Positions 7,413 to 15,069 of a stretch of DNA of 35,319 bases are shown piece after piece. The position numbers and the translations under genes are program-made. Each line of letters begins with the position of its first letter. Position 1 is the first letter of the stretch. Under the pieces are notes generated by a model. The model made no database searches. It was given only the letters and a program-made list of their open reading frames with translations, and had not been told where the DNA came from. This DNA is from Clostridium sp. CAG:628 (GTDB taxonomy: Bacteria; Bacillota_I; Bacilli_A; RF39; UBA660). The DNA is taken from contig FR902230.1 in the NCBI GenBank assembly GCA_000438415.1, positions 1-35,319 on the forward strand, read 5' to 3'.

Positions 7413-8360
7413 TTATTTTATATAATATGCATAATACTCATCAAATGTTATATTCTCATTATGTATTATTCTAGATATATTAGTTCCAACATATCTTAGT
7501 CTCCATGCATCATAACTAAATCCAGTAATACCCTCTTTATCTTTAGGATACCTTAAAATAAATCCATATTTATAAGCATTTTCTATAAGCCAAGTATGTT
7601 CAGGACTACTCTCCATATCTTGTCCTTCAGTATAAAGTGGTTTAACCACTACACTAAGTCCTGTTTGATACTCAGAGTGTCCAGCCCTTGCTGCTACTTC
7701 ATCAGCATAATCTTGTCCACTACTACCTTCTATTTCATCATATGCTTCTAATTGGTCTTTATAACTTCTATAACCTTGAGTCACTATTAAACTATAACCA
7801 TTTTCTTTAGCAGCATCAATTAAATTAGTTAACTCATCATATATAACAGAACTAACTTGTTTACCTTGATATCCATAAGTTGCACTTACATCTATCAAAT
7901 CATCTGGTATATAATCTTCACTCAATTTATAAAATTTATTTACAAGCATACTAGTTTTTTTAGAAGTATCAGTATCAATTATAGTTTTATACCAACCCAT
8001 ACTAGCATTAGTATTAACTTTAGCAACAACAGTTGTTAAATTACTTTCACTACTTTCAGTTATATAATCTAAATATTTATCTAAGTTTTTAAATATAAAA
8101 TACTTTTCTTTCATTAACTTAGTTATATTAACATTATATTTATGTTTTAAAATAGTATCTATTTCTTCTTTTTTTAATTCTTTTATTAAACTAATTTCAT
8201 TTGCTGTATAACCTATTTCACTTAGTTTATAATCTGTAGTCTTTCTTAAATTATTTTCATCTATTAAAGACTTAATACCAAATATAACTACTAGCAAAAT
8301 AACTAATATAACACCAATAAATACCCCTAGTTTTTTAACATTTAATTTTCTTTTAACCAC
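7413..8360 (-). CDS. Membrane-anchored VanY-like (M15) protein lacking all zinc ligands
   Basis: 315 residues, GTG start with a GGGTGAG ribosome site. One N-terminal membrane segment at about 11-28, a helical linker (45-110), then a D,D-carboxypeptidase fold of family M15B (about 155-292). Family landmarks remain: QGYRSYKDQ, QTGLS, YGFILRYPKDKEGITGFSY, RYVG. But the active site is gone: SEHQTGLxxD reads SEYQTGLSVV (Y231 for the first His ligand, V238 for the Asp ligand), and the ExxH motif reads D284-A-W-R287, replacing both the catalytic Glu and the last His ligand. So it should not cleave D-Ala-D-Ala and may instead bind peptidoglycan stems. It is first in an operon with yvcK, which fits a sensing role, but that is inference. 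Confidence 0.88.
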   Translation of the reverse strand: MVKRKLNVKKLGVFIGVILVILLVVIFGIKSLIDENNLRKTTDYKLSEIGYTANEISLIKELKKEEIDTILKHKYNVNITKLMKEKYFIFKNLDKYLDYITESSESNLTTVVAKVNTNASMGWYKTIIDTDTSKKTSMLVNKFYKLSEDYIPDDLIDVSATYGYQGKQVSSVIYDELTNLIDAAKENGYSLIVTQGYRSYKDQLEAYDEIEGSSGQDYADEVAARAGHSEYQTGLSVVVKPLYTEGQDMESSPEHTWLIENAYKYGFILRYPKDKEGITGFSYDAWRLRYVGTNISRIIHNENITFDEYYAYYIK

Positions 8361-8381
8361 TTTTTATCTCACCCTATGTAT

Positions 8382-8410
8382 ATTATAACCAATATTTAAC
8401 AATTTAACAA
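8382..8410 (-). promoter_or_regulatory. Promoter of the M15-like/yvcK operon
   Basis: Minus strand: TTGTTA, 17-nt spacer, TATAAT. Confidence 0.7.
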
Positions 8411-8440
8411 GTAAAAAAATGTACTTTTAATTAGTACATC
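8411..8440 (-). terminator. Terminator of proS
   Basis: Minus strand stem ATGTACT/AGTACAT (7 bp, 7-nt loop) followed by seven T, directly after the proS stop. Confidence 0.88.
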
Positions 8441-9862
8441 TTAATATTGTATTCCCCATATAACTAGTTCTTTAGCAGGTTTACCACATATAGCACATTT
8501 TCCTGTTATTAACTTTTCATTTTCTAATATACATCTAGATTTAATTGAAGTTTTATCTTTTAGTTTTACTTCACATTCACTTCTTCCACACCAGTCTGCT
8601 TTTATAAATCCTGGATGTTCTTTTATAATACTTTCCATCTCACTCATTGTACTTGCTTCAAATGTAAGAGCATTCATTCTTTCTAAGGCCTTATTGTATA
8701 GATTATCTTGTATATCAGTTAATAAAAACTTAACTTTATCTATTACTTCATTAATATCAACACTTATTTTTTCTCTAGTATCTCTTCTAACTAGTGTTAC
8801 CTTTTTATTTTCTAAGTCTCTTTTACCTATTTCTATTCTAATAGGTGTTCCATTTACTTCACTTTCAGCAAATTTAAATCCTGGAGTTTTATCACTATCG
8901 TCTACTTTAAAAGTTATATTATTTTCACTTAATTTACTCTTTATTATTTCTATTTCACTACTTGTTAATATATCATTTCCAATTGGTATAATATCTACTT
9001 TTATTGGTGCAATTTTTGGTGGAAGAACTAATCCATAATCATCTCCATGTACCATTATAACAGCACCTATCATTCTATTTGATGTACCCCATGATGTTTG
9101 ATAAGCATATTCTTGTTTATTATCTTTATTTAAGAATTTTATGTCATATGCCTCACTAAATTTTTGACCAAAGTAATGACTTGTTCCACTTTGAAGACAT
9201 ACTCCATTATGCATTAAAGCCTCAATTGTTAAAGTATACTCTGCTCCTGCAAATTTTTCTTTTTCTGTCTTTTTACCAGATACAACTGGTACTGCTAAAT
9301 ACTCAGTAAAGAATTTTATATATATATTTAACATATCACGTGTTTCTTTTTCTGCTTCTTCAGAAGTTGCATGTACAGTATGTCCTTCTTGCCAAAAGAA
9401 TTCTCTACTTCTTAAAAATGGCCTAGTTTCTTTTTCCCATCTAACTACACTACACCACTGATTTAACTTTAATGGCAAATCTCTATAAGACTTAACTACT
9501 TCATGAAAGTAATCACTAAACAAAGTCTCACTAGTTGGACGAACAGCTAACTTCTCTTCAAGTGGTTTACTTCCTCCAATTGTAACCCAAGCTACTTCAG
9601 GTGCAAACCCATTAACTAATTCTCCTTCTTTTCTAAGTAAATTTTCTGGTATAAACATAGGCATCATTATATTTTTGTGTCCAGTTTCCTTAAATAGTTT
9701 ATCCATATTTTCTTTAATACTTTCCCAAAGAGCACATCCATTTGGTTCAAAAATAATACATCCTTTTACATTTGAATATCTTGCAAGTCTTGCACTTTCT
9801 ACTACATCATTATACCATTTTGCAAAGTCAACATCTCTACTAGTTATTTTATTATTTTTCAT
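8441..9862 (-). CDS. proS: Prolyl-tRNA synthetase, archaeal/eukaryote-like type
   Basis: 473 residues; charges tRNA-Pro. The class II core is clear (LAVRPTSET, FLRSREFFWQEGHT, VHGDDYGLVLPPKIAP), with an anticodon-binding domain and a C-terminal Cys-rich zinc-type module (CGRSEC ... CAICG) ending in Tyr, the mark of the shorter archaeal-like ProRS without the bacterial editing insert. The frame can be extended five codons to a TTG, but that overlaps the GGAGGT ribosome site, so ATG 9862 is the start. It is controlled by a proline T-box in its leader and ends at its own terminator. A cognate tRNA-Pro(UGG) is 1.5 kb upstream. Confidence 0.95.
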   Translation of the reverse strand: MKNNKITSRDVDFAKWYNDVVESARLARYSNVKGCIIFEPNGCALWESIKENMDKLFKETGHKNIMMPMFIPENLLRKEGELVNGFAPEVAWVTIGGSKPLEEKLAVRPTSETLFSDYFHEVVKSYRDLPLKLNQWCSVVRWEKETRPFLRSREFFWQEGHTVHATSEEAEKETRDMLNIYIKFFTEYLAVPVVSGKKTEKEKFAGAEYTLTIEALMHNGVCLQSGTSHYFGQKFSEAYDIKFLNKDNKQEYAYQTSWGTSNRMIGAVIMVHGDDYGLVLPPKIAPIKVDIIPIGNDILTSSEIEIIKSKLSENNITFKVDDSDKTPGFKFAESEVNGTPIRIEIGKRDLENKKVTLVRRDTREKISVDINEVIDKVKFLLTDIQDNLYNKALERMNALTFEASTMSEMESIIKEHPGFIKADWCGRSECEVKLKDKTSIKSRCILENEKLITGKCAICGKPAKELVIWGIQY

Positions 9863-9879
9863 ATTACCTCCAAACAAAA

Positions 9880-10066
9880 AGGTAGTACTAAAAGGACGAA
9901 AATCCGTGGTACCACCTTAATTTATTCTCTAACTTTTAACGGCAGTTAACCGAAAATATTTTTATATTTTTCTTCAGAAAGTAGGAAAATTTACTATTAT
10001 TATTAGTTTTCACCAAACACTAATTCTCTACAAATAAGTTTGTAAATTTATTCTTTCATCACAAGA
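9880..10066 (-). promoter_or_regulatory. T-box leader of proS, proline specifier CCU
   Basis: Minus-strand leader read from about 10066 down. Base of stem I GAAAG/CTTTC, with the specifier CCU at 9983-9985 followed by A just before the 3' side of that stem; GGTG loop element; then the conserved T-box stretch AAGGTGGTACCACGG at about 9903-9917. A competing terminator forms between GGTGGTAC and GTACTACC, followed by TTTTTG just before the ribosome site. Uncharged tRNA-Pro should favour the antiterminator and switch proS on. Confidence 0.92.
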
Positions 10067-10077
10067 TTTATAATTAA

Positions 10078-10106
10078 ATTTTATCATTTTTTTCTTAAAG
10101 TTGCAA
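10078..10106 (-). promoter_or_regulatory. Promoter of the proS T-box leader
   Basis: Minus strand: TTGCAA, 17-nt spacer, TAAAAT. It overlaps the last codons of the upstream gene, whose TGA stop lies in the spacer. Confidence 0.55.
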
Positions 10107-10848
10107 CATAATTATTAGATAAATTTCCTTGTACTCCGTAAACTTCATTAATTTCATAATTATTTTCAAAAAATCCTTCAAAAAAATCACTATTTTTATT
10201 CCATACATAGTTTGCTTGTATTACACCTTTATCATTCATGTGTTTAAAGCATTCAATCATAATTTTATTGTACTCTTTTATATTAATTCCTAGAAAACTA
10301 TACACATTTGATAATAGCATCAAATCATAGTCATATTCTAAATCTTTTATAAGTTCTGGAAATGTATTTATTATTGTAACAGGTATATTTGTATAATTTA
10401 ACATTTTCTTTAATAGGTTATAATTTCCTTCATCTAAATAAGGTATTACTCTTCCAGTATGAGTGTTTTCATTTCTTTCAAATCCTATTACTAAATATGT
10501 TAGTTTATTAAGACCTAGTTTAAAATTTATATCAAAGAATCTTCTAATATCTTTATTTAGATAACTTCTAATCTTCATATAAATATTCTCATTTTTCATA
10601 TTTGAATTAATAAAGAATTCTATAAACTCATTATATGAAAGACATTTAATAGCAGTATATTTAAACATTAAATATAATTCGCTAGTTGGATTCATATCAA
10701 AACACACTACTTCTTTAGCACCATATAAAATGCTTGAAAAATATTGATCCCCACTTCCTATAACTGAAAGAACCTTTTTATCAGTAAAGTCATATAATTC
10801 TTGATAACTAGTTAAATTTTCATTACTAAATTTATATACTTTATTCAT
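10084..10848 (-). CDS. DUF3419/BtaA-like SAM-binding protein
   Basis: 254 residues. A Rossmann-like SAM site is visible: VLSVIGSGDQ (27-35) followed by VVCFDMNPTSELYL with the acidic D51. The pattern (GSGDQYF... CFDMNP... LKYxAIKxLSYxEF) recalls DUF3419, the family of BtaA, which transfers the 3-amino-3-carboxypropyl group of SAM to diacylglycerol. Whether this protein makes a betaine-type lipid or does something else is not shown; no BtaB partner is present. No membrane segment. It overlaps its upstream neighbour by 8 nt, so the two are co-translated. Confidence 0.6.
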   Translation of the reverse strand: MNKVYKFSNENLTSYQELYDFTDKKVLSVIGSGDQYFSSILYGAKEVVCFDMNPTSELYLMFKYTAIKCLSYNEFIEFFINSNMKNENIYMKIRSYLNKDIRRFFDINFKLGLNKLTYLVIGFERNENTHTGRVIPYLDEGNYNLLKKMLNYTNIPVTIINTFPELIKDLEYDYDLMLLSNVYSFLGINIKEYNKIMIECFKHMNDKGVIQANYVWNKNSDFFEGFFENNYEINEVYGVQGNLSNNYVATLRKK

Positions 10849-11341
10849 TCCAATTACCTTTTTTTAAACATTTAATAGCATTTTTTTCAAAGTTATTATA
10901 TTTATCATATTCTTCTTTTAATATTTCTTTACTATATATTTCTTTTTCTGTTAAATCAGTAGTTAATCTAAATATTCTAGAAAGTCCAAAATTAGTTAGT
11001 ACTTCTTCCTTATGTATTATTTCAGTGTTTTTTCCATATTTAGTTATTTCTAAATTAAAATATGCAAACCCATTTTTAATATTTAGTGTTCCAGTAAATG
11101 TTCTATTTTGAGTAACATTTTCATCTGTTACAAAGTATATACCACTTAAATAATAATTACTATATGTACTTTGTTTAATTTTTAAATCAATTAAAGTTGC
11201 AGTTAAATTATCGTTTCTATCAAATTCACTTGTATTAAGTATCATGTTTAAAATATTTTTAATTGTTTGTTTTTTAATATTATTATGTTTTGTTTCTAAA
11301 GTAAAACTATTTTCAAATAAAATTTTTTCTTCATTATTCAT
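10841..11341 (-). CDS. Unknown protein co-translated with the DUF3419-like protein
   Basis: 166 residues. No signal peptide or motif I recognise; the centre (about 60-130) looks like a beta-rich domain (FTGTLNIKNGFAYFNLEITKYG), the end helical. The frame extends further upstream, but that stretch contains the promoter, and ATG 11341 has a strong GGAGGGG ribosome site. It is the first gene of a two-gene operon; the tight 8-nt overlap suggests its product works with the DUF3419-like protein. Confidence 0.7.
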   Translation of the reverse strand: MNNEEKILFENSFTLETKHNNIKKQTIKNILNMILNTSEFDRNDNLTATLIDLKIKQSTYSNYYLSGIYFVTDENVTQNRTFTGTLNIKNGFAYFNLEITKYGKNTEIIHKEEVLTNFGLSRIFRLTTDLTEKEIYSKEILKEEYDKYNNFEKNAIKCLKKGNWNE

Positions 11342-11364
11342 AAAACCCCTCCATATGTACGACA

Positions 11365-11393
11365 ATTGTACCACATTTAGCACTTTTTGTCAA
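11365..11393 (-). promoter_or_regulatory. Consensus SigA promoter of the DUF3419-like operon
   Basis: Minus strand: TTGACA, 17-nt spacer, TACAAT preceded by TGTGG. Confidence 0.9.
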
Positions 11394-11402
11394 ATTTTTC
11401 AA

Positions 11403-11436
11403 TAAAAAAATCTCTGAATCATATGGTATTCAGAGC
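11403..11436 (-). terminator. Second terminator after the tRNA operon
   Basis: Minus strand stem CTCTGAAT/ATTCAGAG (8 bp, 8-nt loop) followed by a T run. Stands in tandem with the next one. Confidence 0.85.
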
Positions 11437-11461
11437 TAATCTACACATTAATTATATATTA

Positions 11462-11492
11462 ATTAAAAATAAAACCTCGCATTTACGAGGTT
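11462..11492 (-). terminator. First terminator after the tRNA operon
   Basis: Minus strand stem AACCTCG/CGAGGTT (loop of 6) followed by TTTATTTTT, 12 nt after tRNA-Pro. Confidence 0.88.
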
Positions 11493-11503
11493 AATAATCT
11501 ATA

Positions 11504-11580
11504 TGGTCGGGAAGACAGGATTTGAACCTGCAACCACTCGGTCCCAAACCGAGTGCTCTACCAAGTTGAGCCACTTCCCG
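11504..11580 (-). tRNA. tRNA-Pro (anticodon TGG)
   Basis: 77 nt with encoded CCA. Acceptor CGGGAAG/CTTCCCG, anticodon loop TTTGGGA. Last tRNA of the operon; it would be the ligand of the proS T-box 1.5 kb away, reading CCU by wobble. Confidence 0.98.
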
Positions 11581-11586
11581 ATATTA

Positions 11587-11663
11587 TGGCGTCCCCAAGA
11601 GGAGTCGAACCCCCAACCTTTTGATCCGTAGTCAAACGCTCTATCCAGTTGAGCTATGAGGAC
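11587..11663 (-). tRNA. tRNA-Arg (anticodon ACG)
   Basis: 77 nt with encoded CCA. Acceptor GTCCTCA/TGGGGAC, discriminator G, anticodon loop CTACGGA; A34 is expected to be converted to inosine. Confidence 0.97.
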
Positions 11664-11712
11664 AATATCGTCCTGAAAAATATATTTTAAAGCTCAGTTA
11701 GCTTTTTAAAGA

Positions 11713-11788
11713 TGGTGGCTTCAGTTGGAATCGAACCAACGACACCAAGATTTTCAGTCTTGTGCTCTGCCAACTGAGCTATGAAGCC
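11713..11788 (-). tRNA. tRNA-Phe (anticodon GAA)
   Basis: 76 nt with encoded CCA. Acceptor GGCTTCA/TGAAGCC, anticodon loop CTGAAAA. Confidence 0.98.
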
Positions 11789-11792
11789 ACAA

Positions 11793-11868
11793 TGGCGGTT
11801 CCGACGGGAATTGAACCCGCGATCCCTCGCGTGACAGGCGAGTGTGATAACCGCTACACCACGGAACC
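11793..11868 (-). tRNA. tRNA-Asp (anticodon GTC)
   Basis: 76 nt with encoded CCA. Acceptor GGTTCCG/CGGAACC, discriminator G, anticodon loop CTGTCAC. Confidence 0.98.
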
Positions 11869-11870
11869 AT

Positions 11871-11947
<77 letters not shown>

Positions 11948-11961
11948 ATATTAACAATAAA

Positions 11962-12054
11962 TGGCGGAGGAAAAGGGATTCGAACCCCTGCGCCGCTTTC
12001 ACGACCTCCTGGTTTTCAAGACCAGTCCCTTCAGCCAGACTTGGGTATTCCTCC
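11962..12054 (-). tRNA. tRNA-Ser (anticodon TGA)
   Basis: 93 nt with encoded CCA and a long variable arm. Acceptor GGAGGAA/TTCCTCC, anticodon loop CTTGAAA. Confidence 0.98.
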
Positions 12055-12061
12055 ATCAAGA

Positions 12062-12150
12062 TGGTGCCTCGGGCCGGACTTGAACCGGCACGGTATTTAA
12101 CTACCGAGGGATTTTAAGTCCCTTGCGTCTACCAATTTCGCCACCGAGGC
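12062..12150 (-). tRNA. tRNA-Leu (anticodon TAA)
   Basis: 89 nt with encoded CCA and a long variable arm. Acceptor GCCTCGG/CCGAGGC, anticodon loop CTTAAAA. Confidence 0.98.
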
Positions 12151-12171
12151 AAATTAATATTTTAATAAAAA

Positions 12172-12247
12172 TGGTGACCCGCTGGAGATTCGAACTCCAG
12201 ACCCCTTGATTAAAAGTCAAGTGCTCTACCGGCTGAGCTAGCGGGTC
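12172..12247 (-). tRNA. tRNA-Lys (anticodon TTT)
   Basis: 76 nt with encoded CCA. Acceptor GACCCGC/GCGGGTC, anticodon loop CTTTTAA. Confidence 0.98.
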
Positions 12248-12263
12248 ATTTCATATAATTAGA

Positions 12264-12339
12264 TGGTTGCCTCGGCGGGATTCGAACCAGCGAAATGCAC
12301 GAGTCAAAGTCGTGTGCCTTACCACTTGGCTACGAGGCA
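12264..12339 (-). tRNA. tRNA-Gln (anticodon TTG) with a mismatch in the T stem
   Basis: 76 nt with encoded CCA. Acceptor TGCCTCG/CGAGGCA, Gln-type D arm GCCAAGTGGTAAGGC, anticodon loop CTTTGAC. The T stem GCTGG/CCCGC has an unpaired T:C at its middle position and the variable loop reads as 6 nt; all other stems are intact. Confidence 0.95.
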
Positions 12340-12346
12340 ATCTAAG

Positions 12347-12430
12347 TGGTGGAGAGACATGGATTCGAACCATGGAACCCGAAGGAACAGATTTACAGTC
12401 TGCCGCGTTTAGCCTCTTCGCTATCTCTCC
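12347..12430 (-). tRNA. tRNA-Tyr (anticodon GTA)
   Basis: 84 nt with encoded CCA and a long variable arm. Acceptor GGAGAGA/TCTCTCC, anticodon loop CTGTAAA. Confidence 0.98.
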
Positions 12431-12437
12431 AAAAAAA

Positions 12438-12513
<76 letters not shown>

Positions 12514-12518
12514 AAATA

Positions 12519-12595
12519 TGGTGGGCGACGAGAGACTCGAACTCCCGACCTCCTGCTTGTAAGGCAGATGCTCTAACCAACTGAGCTAGTCGCCC
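12519..12595 (-). tRNA. tRNA-Val (anticodon TAC)
   Basis: 77 nt with encoded CCA. Acceptor GGGCGAC/GTCGCCC, anticodon loop CTTACAA. First tRNA of the twelve-tRNA operon. Confidence 0.98.
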
Positions 12596-12615
12596 ATATC
12601 TTGCTGACATGATTA

Positions 12616-12644
12616 AGTTTACCATTATTTTTTAATTATGTCAA
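12616..12644 (-). promoter_or_regulatory. Promoter of the tRNA operon
   Basis: Minus strand: TTGACA, 17-nt spacer, TAAACT preceded by TGG. The arms TGACATGATTAA (12605-12616) and TTAATTATGTCA (12632-12643) form an inverted repeat, 11 of 12 matching, around the -10 and start region. Confidence 0.88.
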
Positions 12645-12649
12645 CACAT

Positions 12650-13027
12650 TTAACTATTTTTTTCATCATTTTTTTTGTTTTTTGTAATTTCTTTTAATTT
12701 ACTGGCAGTCCATTTTCCTAAATTCTTCTCTAATAAACCAAACCCACTTCCAGTTTCAGGTATTCTAGATAAAGACTCTTCTACTTTATAATCAATTTTT
12801 TTAATAGATAACTTTACTTCCCTTTTATCTTCATCAATCTCTAAAATTTTAACATTAATTATATCACCTATATTAAATAACGTTGGTAAATCCTTAACAA
12901 ACTTATCAGACACTTCTGAAATATGTACAAGGCCACTATAATCATCTTCTAAACTAACAAATACCCCATAAGGTGTAACTCCAGTTATTTGTCCTTTAAC
13001 TATATTTCCCACATTAATACTATTCAT
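12650..13027 (-). CDS. S1-domain RNA-binding protein (YugI/CvfD-like)
   Basis: 125 residues. One S1 RNA-binding domain at about residues 4-75 (VGNIVKGQITGVTPYGVFV, SGLVHISEVS, IGDIINVKILEIDEDKREVKLSIK), followed by a basic tail. This matches the short S1 proteins of Firmicutes (YugI, general stress protein 13, CvfD), which bind ribosomes or RNA. The frame can start up to three codons earlier; I prefer ATG 13027, where GTGATG upstream can pair with the end of 16S rRNA. The leader is very short, since the promoter lies only about 20 nt upstream. Confidence 0.85.
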   Translation of the reverse strand: MNSINVGNIVKGQITGVTPYGVFVSLEDDYSGLVHISEVSDKFVKDLPTLFNIGDIINVKILEIDEDKREVKLSIKKIDYKVEESLSRIPETGSGFGLLEKNLGKWTASKLKEITKNKKNDEKNS

Positions 13028-13042
13028 ACACATCACAATATA

Positions 13043-13071
13043 ATTTTAACAAATTAATAAATAAATGTCTA
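13043..13071 (-). promoter_or_regulatory. Promoter of the S1-domain gene
   Basis: Minus strand: TAGACA (its TAG is the stop codon of the upstream gene), 17-nt spacer, TAAAAT with TGT before it. Confidence 0.6.
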
Positions 13072-13965
13072 GTTTTTATTTTCTAACCAACTTATTGGAG
13101 GAATATTATATTTCTTATTAATTATCTCATAAATATCAAAAAGCAAATTTTCAAAATCATCTACTTTATCAATATAAAATTTCAAATTTTTCTCATTATA
13201 ATCTTCTTCCATTATCTTTTTAACTTCATCAAAATAATAAGAAGGATACATTAATCTACAAAATAATAATATTGAATTATCTCTATTCAACTCATTTAAA
13301 ACACCTTCTATTTCATCAAAATCTATATATGAAGTAAAAAATTTAGTTTTTATATATTCTGCAATATCTCTTACTTCATAATCAAACATAAAATTAATAG
13401 GATTATTAATTAAACCACTATATAAATATTTATTTAATCTTTTATGACATAAACTCAATTTTACATTTTTTAAATCTACTAAGTTAAAATAACTTATTGC
13501 ATTTTCAGTTAAACCTATATAATAATCTATACTTTCTTGTACTAACAAATAATCATTATTTAAATTATTCATTTCACTTTCAAAAATATCTACTTTTTTA
13601 GACCACAAACTAGCCCACGATTCAGTTTTTGTACTATCATCTATAATTAGTAAATTATTAAAATAAATTAAATCTTTTAAAGTATTTGTATCACTTTCTA
13701 TAGAGTTCACTCTTAATAATATCATTATCTTATCATTAAGTTCTACAAAATAATTATTATCTTTTGTCAATATAAAAGTATTAACTAAAACATGTTTATT
13801 ATATAAATCATTACTAATTTTTACAAGTAAATTTATTTCTTCTTTTGTTCTAGTAAATTCAATAAAATAATATTTGAAATCATTAAAATAAAAATAAACA
13901 CCACTATTTATTTCATATATTTTATCAGGATATACTTTATAATAATAATTAATTGTTTCTTTCAT
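13069..13965 (-). CDS. YutH/CotS-like spore coat protein (kinase fold)
   Basis: 298 residues. The plan matches the CotS/YutH group of aminoglycoside-kinase-fold coat proteins: beta-rich N-terminal lobe (1-90), a Trp pair W117/W121, YYIGLTENAISYF (148-160), CHKRL (173-177) where kinases have HGD, FMFDYEVRDIAEYIK (192-206) and a C-terminal ISWL. The catalytic HxD of real kinases is changed, as in YutH. YutH is a spore-coat component in Bacillus subtilis, and its chromosomal neighbours yutD and yunB are also here, which strengthens the call. The ribosome site is GTGAT. Confidence 0.6.
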   Translation of the reverse strand: MKETINYYYKVYPDKIYEINSGVYFYFNDFKYYFIEFTRTKEEINLLVKISNDLYNKHVLVNTFILTKDNNYFVELNDKIMILLRVNSIESDTNTLKDLIYFNNLLIIDDSTKTESWASLWSKKVDIFESEMNNLNNDYLLVQESIDYYIGLTENAISYFNLVDLKNVKLSLCHKRLNKYLYSGLINNPINFMFDYEVRDIAEYIKTKFFTSYIDFDEIEGVLNELNRDNSILLFCRLMYPSYYFDEVKKIMEEDYNEKNLKFYIDKVDDFENLLFDIYEIINKKYNIPPISWLENKN

Positions 13966-13985
13966 ATTATCACTTATTAAATTAT

Positions 13986-14011
13986 ATAAAAAAACTGCAT
14001 TTTTATGCAGC
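13986..14011 (-). terminator. Terminator of the DUF1292-like gene
   Basis: Minus strand stem CTGCAT/ATGCAG followed by seven T; the stop codon TAA of the gene lies in the loop. Confidence 0.88.
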
Positions 14012-15046
14012 TTGTTTATAAGTTAATGTTTGTCCTGGAGTTTCATATACATTTACATTTTGTAAATTTTTTAACTCACTTTCTAAATTAGCAATTTTAG
14101 TTTCTTGTTCTTTTATGATTTGATCTTTTTTCATTAGTTCAGCTTTTATTCTAGCAAAACATGCATCCACTACATCATCTTTAGAAATTTCTGTTTCTAC
14201 CTTATTTTCTACTTCAGCTATAGTAGGTTCTACTGTATTTTCTATTGTTGGCATATCAAATGCAAGCTCTGAATTTTCTACTACTGGTGTAACTTCTTCT
14301 TTTGAAGTTTCAGGAGTAACTGGTGTTTCTTTTGCAGGTGCATTATCGAATATATTTGATTCTTCTGTTTGTACAGGTGATCCTTCACTAACAGTTTCTG
14401 TGTTTTCTTTTTCAACTGGTTCATTTACAGGCACACTTGGTATAACTACAGGTGTTACTTTACTAACTTCTGGAGTAACTACAGCATCAGGTACCGGTTC
14501 AACTACACTAGCAGCTTTTATTTGATCAAATATATTATTTTCCTCTTGTACAGGTTCACTAGCAGGAACATCTTTTATTTCAGATGAAACACTTACTTCA
14601 TCTTTTGGAGTTTCAGTAACATTAGGAGTATCTTCTATAGTAGACTCTTCAACTTTAGGAGTACTTTCTTCTACAGTAAATGAACTTTCTGGAACATTAT
14701 TTGCCAAAATATTCTTTTGTTCATCTTTTATTCCTATCAATTTATAGCCTTTCATTTTAACATTATCATTAACTACTTTGGAACTAGATACTTTTCCACC
14801 ACGAACTATTTCTTTCATAGTCTGAATTACTTGATCCCATTCACTTTCATTAGCTATTTCTGTTAATTCATTAACACCATTTTCATTAGTTGCTATTTCA
14901 CAAATATAAACTTTACTCATTCCTGGACTTAAAACTTCATTCTTCGAAATAACAGCAAAAGTTTTATTTATACTTTTAACATCAAAAGATGTAACCAAAA
15001 CTGCTGATTCAATACCATTTGGACTTTCTACAGATATATTCTTCAT
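14003..15046 (-). CDS. DUF1292-like protein with long acidic Pro/Val/Glu-rich linker and C-terminal coiled coil
   Basis: 347 residues. A folded N-terminal domain of about 100 residues (SPNGIESAVLVTSF, FAVISKNEVLSPGMSKVYICEI, WDQVIQTMKEIV) recalls DUF1292/YrzB-type proteins, though I hold this loosely. Residues about 120-275 are low-complexity, rich in Glu, Val, Pro, Thr and Ser with repeating PV/TPE/NIFD elements (NIFDQIKAA, NIFDNAPA), probably disordered. A coiled coil (about 295-335, KKDQIIKEQETKIANLESEL) ends the protein. No signal peptide, so intracellular. It could be a scaffold. It has its own promoter and terminator. Confidence 0.65.
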   Translation of the reverse strand: MKNISVESPNGIESAVLVTSFDVKSINKTFAVISKNEVLSPGMSKVYICEIATNENGVNELTEIANESEWDQVIQTMKEIVRGGKVSSSKVVNDNVKMKGYKLIGIKDEQKNILANNVPESSFTVEESTPKVEESTIEDTPNVTETPKDEVSVSSEIKDVPASEPVQEENNIFDQIKAASVVEPVPDAVVTPEVSKVTPVVIPSVPVNEPVEKENTETVSEGSPVQTEESNIFDNAPAKETPVTPETSKEEVTPVVENSELAFDMPTIENTVEPTIAEVENKVETEISKDDVVDACFARIKAELMKKDQIIKEQETKIANLESELKNLQNVNVYETPGQTLTYKQAA

Positions 15047-15069
15047 ATACTCACTCTCCTACTATGAAT

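Noticed and set aside
11342..11383. Upstream extension of the unknown 166-residue protein
   Set aside because: It overlaps the -10 of a consensus promoter, and ATG 11341 has GGAGGGG ahead.
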